NCBI GenBank assembly: GCA_949316235.1
Contig: OX438750.1
Location: forward strand, 13,890,865 to 13,954,864
Direction of reading: 5' to 3'
Length of the DNA: 64,000 bases
Source of the DNA: Oegoconia quadripuncta
Lineage: Eukaryota; Arthropoda; Insecta; Lepidoptera; Autostichidae
Positions 21,142-32,368 of the stretch are shown here, in pieces. The notes under the pieces were generated by a model. It did no database searches and was not told the origin of the DNA. It worked only from the letters and a program-made list of their open reading frames with translations. Position 1 is the first letter of the stretch; the number at the start of each line of letters is the position of its first letter. A program made the position numbers and the translations under genes.

Positions 21142-24100
21142 ATGATGGTGGAAGGCTCAGCATTTACGCGGAACGATGTATTCCAGATGGCAATACGAGT
21201 AGCCTTCGTATCTGCTGTGACATATTTCTCCATAAAATGGTTGGTGAATCAAATAGACCCGACTTCCAAGAGTCGGAAGAAGGCTGAGGAGAGGGCTCGT
21301 GAGCAGTTACGCAAGTATGTATCGATCCAGGGTTTCCCCCCAATTCTGTATTAGATCTAGAGAGTACTTACTTCAGTTTTGTGGCTTTGCTCATTGTTTT
21401 TCACCTCTTATATACTGAATACTGATGTGTTGATTTGAAAATTAGGTTATTGCATCACATACCACATGTTTTTTATTATTGTCTGTTTGGTTAACTAATA
21501 GAATTTCATGTTTCCAATCATATTAGAATAAGATCTGCAGAATAGAAGTGGCAGTGTATACTCATTACCAGTTTGACTGATAATAATTGTTGTATTTAAT
21601 CAACAATGGTCAGTGCCAGTTCTCATTTTTACAGTAGTCCACTGAACTTCAATTACTAAAGTTATGTACTCAGTTGCAAAAGCCATGCTGGGTCGCAAGT
21701 TGCAAGTGTGACAATGTTGAATAAATTTTATGCAAGTGAAACTGGTAAAAAATTCATACAATTTTGGTAAGGTAACATGAGCTGATCTGATACCTTAAAT
21801 TTATGCACAGTTGCCATATAATTACATTCCTAAACTTAGATCTCAATAGGTTTTAATCGCATGTGTCACCCTCAACCCTCATGCTCAGTATAACCATTAC
21901 GCAACATATGAATCTATGAGAGACCACATACCCTCTTCTATTGCATGTTTTGTATGAGATATTTCAGTTATATTGTGACCAATTATTTTTTGGTTTGTCC
22001 AAGAAAATTTTAAACTTGCCTCGACTCGAAAAAAAGAAAAAGAAGCTGTATCATAGTGAATAAGATCCATACATGTCCGATTGTGCCTGACTTATATGTT
22101 ATTAATACCATTCTCATGGCTGTTTTTGCTAGAAACAACTTAATGAAGTCACCAGGTCAATGCAATTTAATATTAAGATAATTTGGATATGCTATCTCAA
22201 GAGCCTATCTCTGTAAATGGAAGCCTTTATTCTTTTTAAAAGTTAAGTTAATGTGGGAATATGAATCTGGACTATACTTAGATGAAAATAATTTGTTACA
22301 TAACTAATTTAAAAAATAAAATAACCAGAAAAATACATTTAATATATAAGGCATAAATAGTTATAATAATTTGTTTTACCATTATATTTCATTGAATGTA
22401 TTCATACCATTTGTGTGGCTGTTTCTGCTAGTAAATCCAATGTCACATGTGTACTTTACAAAACTGCCACTCAATGGGATTTGCATTGTTAAGGATGTCT
22501 TGCAGAGCGGGCCTTGGCAGCCGACATTCCCTGCAGTTAGATAAACTATCGGACCATGAGATGATCATCGCGTCACAGCTTGTTGTGCCTGATGAGATGA
22601 GTGTGAGTATGGTTTAATAATATCTCTACTTTATGTGCTGAGTGAGAAAAAATGGATTGTCTCAAAATCAAAAATCAAACAATCAAAATCAAAAATATTT
22701 TATTCAATGTAGGATACAAAAATATCACTTATTGAAAGTCAACATGCTATTTTGTACCTTACTCTTCGCCTGCAGACGTGGAGCTTTGTGTTATGTCATA
22801 GTAGAATATTTTCATACCTATCTTTGGATTCGAGTTGATATTACATAGAGGATTGAAAGTGGATATGTATATCAAACATCTGATTAAAATGTCATTAATG
22901 CTGTTAATCAATATTGATGCCTGGTGGTAGCTATAAGAATATAATACTAGGCTTTACATACGGCTTTGTGTAATTTCTTCCCCACATTTTCCTGAGGTAA
23001 AAAATAGCCATGTATTTTCCTGAGGTAAAAGATAACTAATTATCATATTTGTATTGAACCAAGGGACTTGTTAATTGATAACTGGGATCTCTTAGAAATA
23101 CAATCAAAGACAGATAAAGTGGCAGAGCTTTATTTATACATTTGCATAGAATGACGACATGCTACAAGAAAAGGGAAATAGGTTTTCCTTACATAACCAC
23201 TTTGCACAAAAATTTACAAATCAAGGCCTGATACCTTATTTCTGTATTTGACTACACTGCATTCTAGTTTGAAGTCATGTTGATCAATGTAGTTTGTCAT
23301 TACATTGTTATTCAGTATATTGTCATGAATGCATTTTTTTATTTATTTAACACTTTATTGCATACACAAAAAAACAATTACAGTGATACTTAAGAGTAAG
23401 ATATACAAAAGGCGAGCTTATCCCTAAAAGAGATATCATATTGTTTTTAGGCATTCTATTTCTTGCACAAGTGTAACAAACATATAAATTGACCCAATCT
23501 ACAAAGTATGGCAAAAATGCTGTTTAATTTCAGTGTTTATGTTGACATAACTGAGATAGACTTATGAGACATTGTGAGGTGACATCATAAATTTCTTTGT
23601 ATAGTGATTTATTAAGCATACCTGCTTATATTTTTTATTTTCCTGCCACTATTAAGGTTAATATTATGCACTAATTATTTATTCCTTATGATACACTATT
23701 ATACTACTTAAACAAACAAACATCTGGGTGTGGTGTATTTATTGTTAGAGAACCTAATAAAGAATAGCTGTACTAACCTCTTGAACGGTTGGTATAGACT
23801 TCTGACGAGCAATCCTTATGTATACATCTAAGTCGCGTAATAAACTGCATTGTGTATGGCAATTGGCATTGTGTATCAAAGCTATAACATAGGACCCTTC
23901 AAGCGGCACTTGAATGTAGCTTTTACGTGGGAAGCTCAAATGCTTCTTAACTTTAACAGAGGTGTAAAAGTTCAACACTGCATGTGCAGCTGGTGTTTAA
24001 AGTATTTGTGGCATTTGGTTAGACTACATAGGTACACAGCTTATAGTTCATTACTGGGGGTCTACTCTAACGAAAATAGCTTCGGACGGCCATAACTTCT

Positions 24101-26722
24101 TCCTTTTTCTTTTGCTAAGAATCCTTTATTTGCTTGACTTGAGACGTTCCTTGCGTGACGTACTAACTTGTGATGTCCAACTATATTACAACAAAAGTAA
24201 AATAATGATGGTTTATAATTGACACAGCACACTGCAAAGAAAAAGTACGAAGTTACGGCCATCCCAAGTTATTTTCGTTGGAGAGTAGACCCCCATGAAC
24301 ACAAGTCTCTACCACAGTGTGATTTACTGCCTTAAACGCCATGATTAGCATGACGTTGGTGCCTGTCACTGGTTGCTGTTATGTTCATGATGGTTGGCGA
24401 ATCACACAGCCATCCCCTCGTTACTCTGTGCAGAAAAAAATGGCACAAAATGGGACTGTAGTTATCACATTACAATCCAGTTGAAACCATCTGTTTTATA
24501 TAAATAGTCTACATGAACTTTACTGGCAGAACAGTATTGTCAACAACAGATATATTAATTAAGGACTGTAGACCTCTTAAATTCTATGAAGGTTGCTCTC
24601 CACACAGACTGAGGAATGTTAATGAAATTGTACAAACACGCACAGGTGAATTGGAAGGACATAGCAGGACTGGACCATTTGATACAGGAGCTCAGAGAGA
24701 CTGTGATTCTGCCGATACAGAAGCGGGAGTTGTTTGCTGACAGCCGACTCACACAACCGCCTAAAGGAGTACTGCTGCATGGACCCCCAGGTTTGTTATA
24801 CTACTCTACCTCTTTAGAGTTATTACATAGCTTCGTCGTTGTCGTCATGGATTACATTCTGAGATGCAATTGGTTAGCACATTTCTTGCTAGGAAACTTG
24901 AAGTTTTCTCATAAACCAATGTTATTGATGATGATAACAATGTAATTATGTAATAGGGCTAAGATAAAGAGCCATTTATTCCTTATAATAAGGCTCCTAA
25001 CTACGACATTAGTCGGATAAGCCGAAAGCGAGTTATTAGGAATTGCAAACAGAAGACTTTCCAATCTATTTTTTTAGAAAAAAAAATAATTCAAATTTAT
25101 TTGTTGCAACTTATTTAAACTAAGTGAATACAACGCTTCTTTTTTTAAGCTCAAAATTAAGGTGTGCTATAAGGTCCCACATCACGCCCACGTTTATTGA
25201 AACTAAGAAATTGACTAAAAATTTAGAATAATCACAAAATTTACATTATGGTATTGTGCATGCATGAAGATATTTATTTTGTTATTGTGTTTATAGGCGT
25301 TAGTGTGAGTAAGTGAGTGCGCGTGTTCGTGCGTAAGTAGGTGAGTGTTTGTGTGTGTTGTTGTATGTGCGTGTATGATGATGACTTAACCATATTTTAA
25401 CAGTTATTCTGATTTTATGGTTATTATAAATTAATAATCTTTATTGTTTCTCACACAAAGTAAATTCATACAATGCACAATAACTTCACTTTTTCACAAC
25501 ACCTTCAATAATTCATTGTAGTCACCACACTACAAATTTTTTATCTCGTAAATTTTTGGGTCCCATAGTCTCAACTATAAACCTTTATCGTTTAGGCGTG
25601 CACGTCTGTCTATTTTTACAAATTCAATTCATATATGCAACCCTTGTTATAAGATTCTATTTCTTGTTTTCAGGGTGCGGTAAGACTCTGATAGCTAAGG
25701 CGACGGCTAAGGAAGCGAACATGTCGTTCATCAACCTCGACGTATCACTGCTGACCGACAAGTGGTATGGTGAGACGCAGAAGCTAGCTGCCGCAGTGTT
25801 CAGTCTCGCCGTCAAGTTGCAGCCCTGCATTGTGTTCATTGGTCAGTTACCGATTACAGAATAATAAATAATACTCAATGCAGACGTTAGACGCCTGGCT
25901 GTGTATTCAAATTGTTTATCAGTGGGAACATGAAGCTATCAATGTTGTTAATTCGATCGTTCTTTTGGTGTAGTGGTTAAAAGATCCCTGGTTCGAATCC
26001 CGCTAGGGGCATATGTTTGTATGATGAATTCAGACATGTATCCGAGTTATGGATGTTTTCATTAATACTCTTTATTTTATAGTATTAAATGGACATAGAT
26101 CAGAAATTAGTATACACAAAAGACGAACTTATCTCTATAAGAGATTTCTTCCTAGAAACCCTCAGTAGGAAAAGCAATTGAGATCTTATATAATTAGACA
26201 AAGTGCATAAGTACACTTACAAATAAAAAACAATACATTTACATAACTTCACTATTAGAGGAACACATTAAAGGATATAAACGGTTATGGACGGGCTTAA
26301 TAAATAGTAAAATATATGTATTTACCCCAAAAAATGTATTTCTGTAGTATATTAACCATTTGGTATCCACAAAAGAAGCTTAGCTGCTTAGTGTGGAACT
26401 AGATGGCGCTATGTTTTTTTGCTAGTAGTTCTTAATCCTATTAGCAAGTTTCGAAGTCAGGTACTAGTATATCATAAAATTTCACTATTCCAGACGAGAT
26501 CGAGTCGTTTCTGCGCACGCGCACCCAACATGACCACGAGGCGACCGCCATGATGAAGACCCAGTTCATGTCATTATGGGACGGGCTCATCACTGACCCG
26601 ACATGCACCGTCATCATCATGGGTTCGTATCACAGATTTATATTGAACAAATACCTCAAATATGTTTAAGTAAGCTCGGTTCTTTGAAGACGTATCGAAG
26701 TTAAAAAATGTTGTGTGAGGCT

Positions 26723-26785
<63 letters not shown>

Positions 26786-29570
26786 TTTTAGGGGGATTAA
26801 CAGCAAAATTAACAAATGAATAATAAAACATAGAAAACCAATGCCAATAAGAAATCTCCACCTATAGATTTCAAATGAGTGTGCAACCACAGAACAAAAA
26901 GTACACCTCAAACTAAGTTTTAACTAATTTTAAACTAAATGAAATTATATTTTAAATTATGTTATATTATATTACAACAATAGTAAACTATTACTAACTG
27001 TATTAGTTTAATATTGTTGCAATTAACAGGCTGGCAAAAGGACAAATAACAAACTAGCAGTGGACGATTTTTATTTATTTAAGTTGTTACAATTCTACAC
27101 AATAGAACCTAAACAAGGTTTCAATAATTTATGGAAGCCTAAGAACGAATATTTTCATGAAAAAATTACAGAATCAGAAACACTTTCGGAAACCGCCTCC
27201 GTGGCTCAATGTAAACAACATTCGGTTTACGATTTGGAGGTCGCGGGTTCGATCCCCAGCGGGGTACATCTTTAAGCACTCGGTTTGGTTGGTGGTAGGG
27301 CATTCTAAGCCTGGCTAGCTACCACCATCTTATCTAAATCTGCCGCCAAGCAGCAATGTTAATAGCATTGTTGTGTTCTGGTTGTAGGAGATAAGATAGC
27401 CAGTCCCCCAAATGTGTTGGGGTTTCCGGGTCAGTACGCTTCCACCTTCGACCTCATCTTCACTTAACATCAGGTGTGATTGAGGCTAAGTACGAACCCA
27501 TCGTGATTAAAAAAAAAAAAGAATCCAATGTTGACAAATAATTTTTTTTTTAATATTAATGTGTCAAATCAATGTGACAGTTCACTACTCATGCTAGTGT
27601 GAAATCTCGACGTTGGTAAACATGAATATGAACATTTTGATATATTTTCATTGTCATAATCACAGATTTAGGAGTTCTGTTATCGGAAAGTCAATGCACT
27701 GGTAATATTTATATGGTTTGGTTTGTGTAGCAGCTCATTGTGTCGTAAACAGTTCAGTCAAATTCTGTTTTATCTAATAGTAGGTTAGTAGTGTTAATAT
27801 AATTATAAAATATTATAATAAGAACAAGTGTCGTTCACCTGTCCCCAGGAGCGACGAACCGTCCCCAGGACCTGGACAAGGCTATCCAGAGACGCATGCC
27901 GGCCACCTTCCACGTTCCAATGCCCAATGAGACGCAGCGCGAACGAATCCTACAACTCATCCTGCGGTCGGAGCCTGTTGCCTCTGATGTAAGTGCTCAT
28001 GAATAGATAAAAACCACCCAAGCCCTAGAACGCTGAAGTACCACGTAAAAAAATTGCGATCGAGTTTCAAGTCCAAATTACATACATACATAATGTCACG
28101 CCATTCCCATAGAGATAGGCAGAGACCACAGACTAAGTCCAAATTTTTTCGAAATAATGAGACTTTCTTCAATTTAAGAGCTATGCTCTTGTACAAGGCA
28201 GTTAGCTTTGTACACTTATTCATAGTTAGATGAGTTGTGGAGAGATGAGAGAAAGATGGATGGTTGTATGGAAGTGTAATGGTAGTTATAGTTAAGTTTA
28301 CGTAACAAAGTAAATGGGCGAATCTCTCTCTATGTGTATCGCTCGATAGTTGAATATGTTCTCTCGTAATATAATTAATATAATGCACATTTATAATTGA
28401 TCGCGCACAGCCCGAAGTAGGTCAACACGTGCGTAAAAACTACAATGTACAGTCGTCGGACTGTATAGCTCTTGTCGGTGGAGTAATGACCGCGTCTCTG
28501 CTTACCGTCCTCGATTTAACCGATACAGCTAACCAGCTTATTTTCCAGTTTACTAAAGTTGTTGGTTGGTCACAGATCGACTACAAGCGGCTGGCGATGG
28601 CTACGGAAGGTTTCTCTGGGTCGGACCTGCATGAGCTGTGTCGTCAGGCTGCCGTGTACCGCGTGAGGGACATGGCGAGGGAAGAGATAGCACGGGAGGA
28701 GGCACAGGTATAAGGGCGAGGGATAGGCTTCAATCCGGAGTCGGAGATGACTCTACTGAGAGCGCGTGCTTCATCTTCTGCCACATCGTCACTTTCCATC
28801 AGGTGTTCGCGCAAGCAGCGAAATTAAAAATACATTTAATGATTATACATATTTGCACGCTCTTATATATTTAGTAAAATACGAGTTACATTTGTGTAGC
28901 CTACATCTGTAATACCTATTCAAGGAAATAGACTACCGATTGGTGTGTTGGGTAGTTAGTACTCTGCCTTCGAAACTAATAGTTGCGGGTTCGAATCCCG
29001 CTTTATTCCAGAGTTATGGATATTGCTGTATCTTGTAACTATTGTACAGGCTATGTCTAGTTTGTAATATATATATACATCACGACCTTTATCCCAAATG
29101 GGGTGGTCAGAGATATTCCAGTATTAGAGTTTGGGTGTTCCAAATATTAAAAGTTCTTGAAACAACATCCACGGTTCACCTTACGAAATATACAGAAATG
29201 CACATGTGACAGGGGGTGAGCCTATCACCATAAAACGTGCAAGTTTACAGATATTTTTGGGTGGAAAGCCCCGTAGTCGCCTTATACGTCACCCACGGGA
29301 AGAGACTGGTTGGTTCTATTCTTTTAACGTGCCGAACCCGCACAGCACACCTGAATTAGTTCATATCTTATTTATTAAAAAAATTCTATTCTACTTTGAC
29401 AGAGCCAAAACAAATCCAGACCGATCTCAACAGGCGACTCAGATGATGAGTACGTGGACGCCGTGCGACCAATCACGATGGACGACCTTCGGCTGTCATT
29501 GGCCAGACTAAAGGAATCCAAGCTACAGTGCGGCACACTCGGGCAAAATCTCAAGATAGACCTCGATTAG
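21142..29570 (+). CDS. ATAD1: ATAD1/Msp1 outer-membrane AAA+ ATPase, 8 coding exons
   Basis: Exons: 21142-21314, 22506-22602, 24646-24790, 25674-25841, 26494-26622, 27849-27988, 28576-28707, 29403-29570. All junctions are GT-AG with matching phases and give 383 residues, compared with about 361 in human ATAD1. Features: N-terminal membrane anchor about 13-31; substrate pore loop KWY (168-170) in LTDKWYGE; Walker A GPPGCGKT (136-143, split by intron 3); Walker B CIVFIDEI (190-197) with E196; sensor-1 N241 in ATNRPQD; arginine fingers R252-R253; and a GFSGSDL motif (296-302). Known role: an anchored hexamer that extracts mislocalised tail-anchored proteins from mitochondrial outer and peroxisomal membranes. 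The start is the first of two tandem ATGs (21142 or 21145). The exon 7 donor (GTATAA) is weak, but the downstream frame DSDDEYVDAVRPITMDDL fits the family tail. The closest Drosophila counterpart is nmd. Confidence 0.95.
23335..23470 (-). mobile_element. Probable LINE 3' tail in ATAD1 intron 2
   Basis: It contains TTTATTGCATACACAAAA and AAAGGCGAGCTTATCCCTAA. A related segment interrupts the SINE-B copy at about 26090-26325 (CACAAAAGACGAACTTATCT). In reverse orientation this resembles LINE 3' tails ending in AATAAA. Confidence 0.5.
24056..24295. mobile_element. MITE-G, full-length copy in ATAD1 intron 2
   Basis: Terminal inverted repeats GGGGGTCTACTCTAACGAAA and TTTTCGTTGGAGAGTAGACC(CCC) are about 40 bp long with few differences. 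The body is non-coding. Confidence 0.85.
25290..25375. repeat. TG-rich low-complexity tract
   Basis: An irregular GTGAGTGCGCGTGTTCGTGC-like tract in ATAD1 intron 3. Confidence 0.6.
25955..26420 (+). mobile_element. SINE-B copy interrupted by a LINE-tail-like insert
   Basis: The head (TTTTGGTGTAGTGGTTAAAA, box B GGTTCGAATCCCGCTAGGGG) runs to about 26089. The 3' end resumes at about 26326 (GTATATTAACCATTTGGTAT to GGAACTAGATGGCGCTATG). The intervening 230 bp match the segment at 23335-23470 in part. The whole lies in ATAD1 intron 4, ending about 75 bp before exon 5. Confidence 0.7.
26722..26790. repeat. (TTTA)n microsatellite
   Basis: About 17 uninterrupted TTTA units in ATAD1 intron 5. Neighbouring sequence to 27050 is AT-rich without recognised features. 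Confidence 0.95.
27192..27520 (+). mobile_element. SINE-A, full-length copy
   Basis: The head is ACCGCCTCCGTGGCTCAATG (box A), with box B GGTTCGATCCCCAGCGG. The body is ACCACCATCTTATCTAAATC, CTGCCGCCAAGCAGCAATGT and GGGGTTTCCGGGTCAGTACG, and the tail is poly-A at 27509-27520. It is a good reference for the family. It lies in ATAD1 intron 5. Confidence 0.9.
28080..28130. repeat. Short dispersed repeat in ATAD1 intron 6
   Basis: ACATAATGTCACGCCATTCC and ATAGAGATAGGCAGAGACCA resemble segments at 29068-29125, 50444-50500 and 62623-62665 (GTCACGACCTTTATCCC, TGGTCAGAGATAT). The class is unknown. Confidence 0.35.
28930..29020 (+). mobile_element. SINE-B-prime head fragment
   Basis: CGATTGGTGTGTTGGGTAGT to TTGCGGGTTCGAATCCCGCT is a tRNA-like head with boxes A and B. 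The body is absent. It lies in ATAD1 intron 7. It is not a functional tRNA gene because no acceptor stem closes. Confidence 0.6.
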
Positions 29571-29845
29571 GCCATAGGTACGTGCTAGACCACTTAGGTC
29601 AGTTGAACTGCCTATTAGGCCAAAGGTACCTATTAGATATTGTTTAGATAATGTTGGGCGTGGGCCATAGGTACTTGCAACATCAAAATGATATATTGTG
29701 GTTGATCTTAGCATTTAAGGAAAATTAACCTTAACTGCATTGCAATTAAGTTCATTTCACTCTGGTACTAAGGGCTGATATAATACTTTTCTATCTAAGT
29801 CTTTGAGGGAAGCCAATGGTGGCGATTCACTTGGCACATGCTTAA

Positions 29846-29965
29846 AACTAGGGCTCGTAGAGATCTCCGCTTGAGGACGGTTAAAAAGGGATAGCTTTAT
29901 GTAACTTGTATAGAGGCATCTCTTTCTAGCACTGATCTACGCTTGAGAACATCTGAAATAGGGGC
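29846..29965 (-). mobile_element. MITE-2 copy
   Basis: It contains GAGATCTCCGCTTGAGGACG, GATAGCTTTATGTAACTTGT and a GGGGCCTAAA end, matching 37817-37970 in reverse orientation. It is downstream of ATAD1. Confidence 0.65.
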
Positions 29966-30529
29966 CTAAATGTAGACTAGTCAATCCTTTTTTGACATCG
30001 AGCACACACACGAATGTAAATGTAGTCCAGTCACTTTAGTTCTTAACTCTAGTTTTACACGCTCCAACTAGAAAACATAGAGGCTTCAATCGGTTGGTGT
30101 TAGAAAAATTTACATCTGTTTGTGTTAAAAAGTTAACCAATCATGCAAAGCAATAGGTAAAATAATGTCCAATAATCATATTTTGTATTAGAAGCAAAAA
30201 ATACATTTCATATGTTTTAATAATTACCATAGATCGTAGGTAACTCGATTTTCCTTACAATCTACATTCAACTGTATTTCTCGTATAATAACAATCAAAG
30301 TTACACAAAAATTTTATGCGATTTACATTCTTTTCGAACTGTGTGAAAAAGTAAAACTTTAGCATTGGTCTATGCTAATGCTGCAGTTTCCCTTATTTTC
30401 TTAATTTAAAACTGAATTTCACTAGTAAGGAAATCCAATTACCTATCAACATTTTTATAGCTCCGCCGTGTGTTCGGCGTCAGATAGCCTGTTCTATTGA
30501 AAGGCAACTGACTCAAAAGCCGACACAGA
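29966..30529. other. Unassigned AT-rich sequence 3' of ATAD1
   Basis: No gene or repeat was recognised. The ATAD1 3' UTR may extend through the preceding interval, but no confident polyadenylation site was selected. Confidence 0.4.
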
Positions 30530-30935
30530 TTTATCCAATACTCCAAGCCACTCGACACAGACCCATCTAAGGCCAGGATAGAGCTATGGTCAAAAAAGTT
30601 CCATAGTAACATCTATATACCCATTGCGGAAAAGCTGCCACAAGGAAAAGATCTCCCCTGGCCCATCTGGAAGTCCCTTAATAGACTTCGGTCGAACGTT
30701 GACAATTGCAGAAATTTCAGGAAGATGTGGGGCTTCTCTAAAGATGACAAGTGCGACTGCGGGTACACGTATTATATGGCGCACTTGTTGTCGTGCCCGG
30801 CCTCTCTAGTTTCTTGCACAGAGAAGGACCTTTTTGAGGTTAACCAAAGAGCCATCGACGTTGCTACTTTTTGGGTGAAACTACTTTACGTCATTATAAT
30901 TTTTGCCATTGACTCGAAAAGAAGATCTTAAATAA
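30530..30935 (+). pseudogene. LINE coding remnant (RNase H-like/C-terminal region)
   Basis: The plus strand reads LPQGKDLPWPIWKSLNRLRS, then CRNFRKMWGFSKDDKCDCG and MAHLLSCPASLVSC, with a final AIDVATFW. The pattern (RL RSGVG.C...M..WG....CDCG..QTM.HLL.CP) is the C-terminal zinc-knuckle tail of Jockey-like RT frames. A further short fragment of the same type lies near 34615-34665. Upstream sequence is out of frame, so this is a dead copy. Confidence 0.7.
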
Positions 30936-31395
30936 ACGCTTGTAAATAATGAATTATATTGCAATGTCTGTAAATTTCATTTTTCTTAAATGCTAAGTTA
31001 TATTTGGCCATATTGGTTGTTAATGTAGTTTTGGTGTTAAGGGTACCTATTATGTCGGGACTAGGCCTACTCAGAAATGTGAATATATTTCTTAGTGTTC
31101 GAAATGCAATAAATAATACAGCTTTGTAGCGTCTGTTAGATTGTTGCGGCCCCGTAACGCCTAAACGCTTCTTTATTAAACATCATGCTGTCGCTTAAAA
31201 TCTCAAGGATATAAAAGGAACAACATGATATTTAATGGGTCCTTAAGGGGATACCCTTAGAAGTGACAAGCGACAGTGCTGCCACAAACAAGAACGCCAA
31301 GCTGTTTGGATGCCGATGTTTTAAAGTACTACAAATAGTTTTGTATTGCTCATTTCGTGGGGTGTCCCCTTAAAGTTAAGTAGCTTAATTCAGGC
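30936..31395. other. Unassigned sequence
   Basis: No coding or repeat feature was recognised. Confidence 0.4.
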
Positions 31396-31487
31396 GTAAG
31401 TCCGATCAAGTGACTATGGATGACCTTCGGCGTTCGCTGGCGAGGCCAAAGGAGTATCGAGAGTGGCTTTATGTACATGTCTATTAG
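31396..31487 (+). pseudogene. Degenerate or alternative copy of the ATAD1 terminal exon
   Basis: The segment GTCCGATCAAGTGACTATGG, ATGACCTTCGGCGTTCGCTG and GCGAGGCCAAAGGAGTATCG aligns with exon 8 of ATAD1 at about 29487-29530. It stays open in the matching frame: TMDDLRRSLARPKEYREW compared with TMDDLRLSLARLKESKLQ. It ends at a stop TAG at 31485-31487. The sequence just after both stops is also alike (ATTAGGCC.AAGGTAC). A weak AG at 31399-31400 would splice in phase 0 from exon 7. The acidic DSDDEY segment of exon 8 is not preserved. I read it as a decayed duplicate, with an alternative last exon as the rival reading. Confidence 0.55.
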
Positions 31488-31556
31488 GCCTAAGGTACCT
31501 TGTTATGCTTGAGCTTTAAGTTAGGCCATAGCTATCTGCGCTTTTAGTCGAAATAT

Positions 31557-31612
31557 GTACCTGTTGATATTGAGCCATAGGTCTATACCTATGGCTCAAT
31601 ATCAACAAGTAC
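31557..31612. repeat. 25-bp inverted repeat (hairpin)
   Basis: The arms at 31557-31581 and 31588-31612 are complementary with one mismatch and a 6-nt loop. They carry GATATTGAGCCATAGG and its complement. GGCCATAGGTA-like motifs recur at 29570-29670 and 31480-31560, so the hairpin arose within a locally repeated motif. Confidence 0.85.
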
Positions 31613-31682
31613 ATTGTGATTTGTGTGACTTGAGGCGTCTGCTGCGTTGAGTGGGGCCCCGTGCGTGTTCCAGCGGTATACG

Positions 31683-31800
31683 ACGACCGATTGGCGTAGT
31701 GGATAGTCACCCTGTCAGCGAAACCAACAGTTCGAATCCCGCGAGCGATAAATTTTTGTGTGATGAATACAAACATTTATTCTCGAGTCGTGGATGGTTT
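31683..31800 (+). mobile_element. SINE-B-prime copy (5' part)
   Basis: The head CGACCGATTGGCGTAGTGGA runs to box B AGTTCGAATCCCGCGAGCG, then TGTGTGATGAATACAAACAT. It is related to 40785-41026 (-). The 3' end is missing. Confidence 0.7.
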
Positions 31801-32221
31801 ATACCGGATGAGTTTTTTTACTGTGAGGAAGATAGAGGAAGAAGCAAGATCACTCGCGATCTTATGTTCTGTTTTATAAGTTTCAAAATCGGTTGTCCGC
31901 CCTTACACATGCACACATGATCCGCTCAACATAGCGGACGCCCTAAAAAGAGTAGAAAACGGAAAAGAAAATACTACATTAAGTAAAGATACTCTTGTGA
32001 TTGGTTGTGAAGCTTCTGTGTTGCCAGTGAAGGTATATTGCCTCTGTTGTTTTTCTACTCTATGTCCTACAGTCAGAAACGTGTAAACCTTCACAGTCCC
32101 GCATAATATAAATTAAGTTTCAGAAAATTTAATAGCTGTAACTGTATAAAAAATTATCGTAAAACGTTCAAGATGAAATTTTTTATGATGCATGCAGACC
32201 TGTAAAGGTGAGCTGACCCCC

Positions 32222-32368
32222 TAGACAAGCGGCAAACATTTCTATATGGCCAAACGCTAATGCTTCGATTCTGATTGGCTGTCAACTGTTCGCGATTTAT
32301 AGACAGCCAATCAACTGCGAGAAATGAATCGATAGCGTTTGTCGTTATAGAAACGTTTGCCACTTATT
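32222..32368. mobile_element. Foldback MITE
   Basis: The arm GGCAAACATTTCTATATGGC pairs with the far end TATAGAAACGTTTGCC. Inner arms CAAACGCTAATGCTTCGATT and GAATCGATAGCGTTTG, and GATTGGCTGTC and GACAGCCAATC, also pair. Almost the whole 147 bp can form a hairpin. It is the only copy in this window. Confidence 0.75.

Noticed and set aside
25965..26015. tRNA-like sequence with boxes A and B
   Set aside because: It is a SINE-B head. The acceptor stem does not close and SINE body follows. The same holds for heads at 14684, 27192, 28936, 31683, 41326, 42692, 52026 and 59044.
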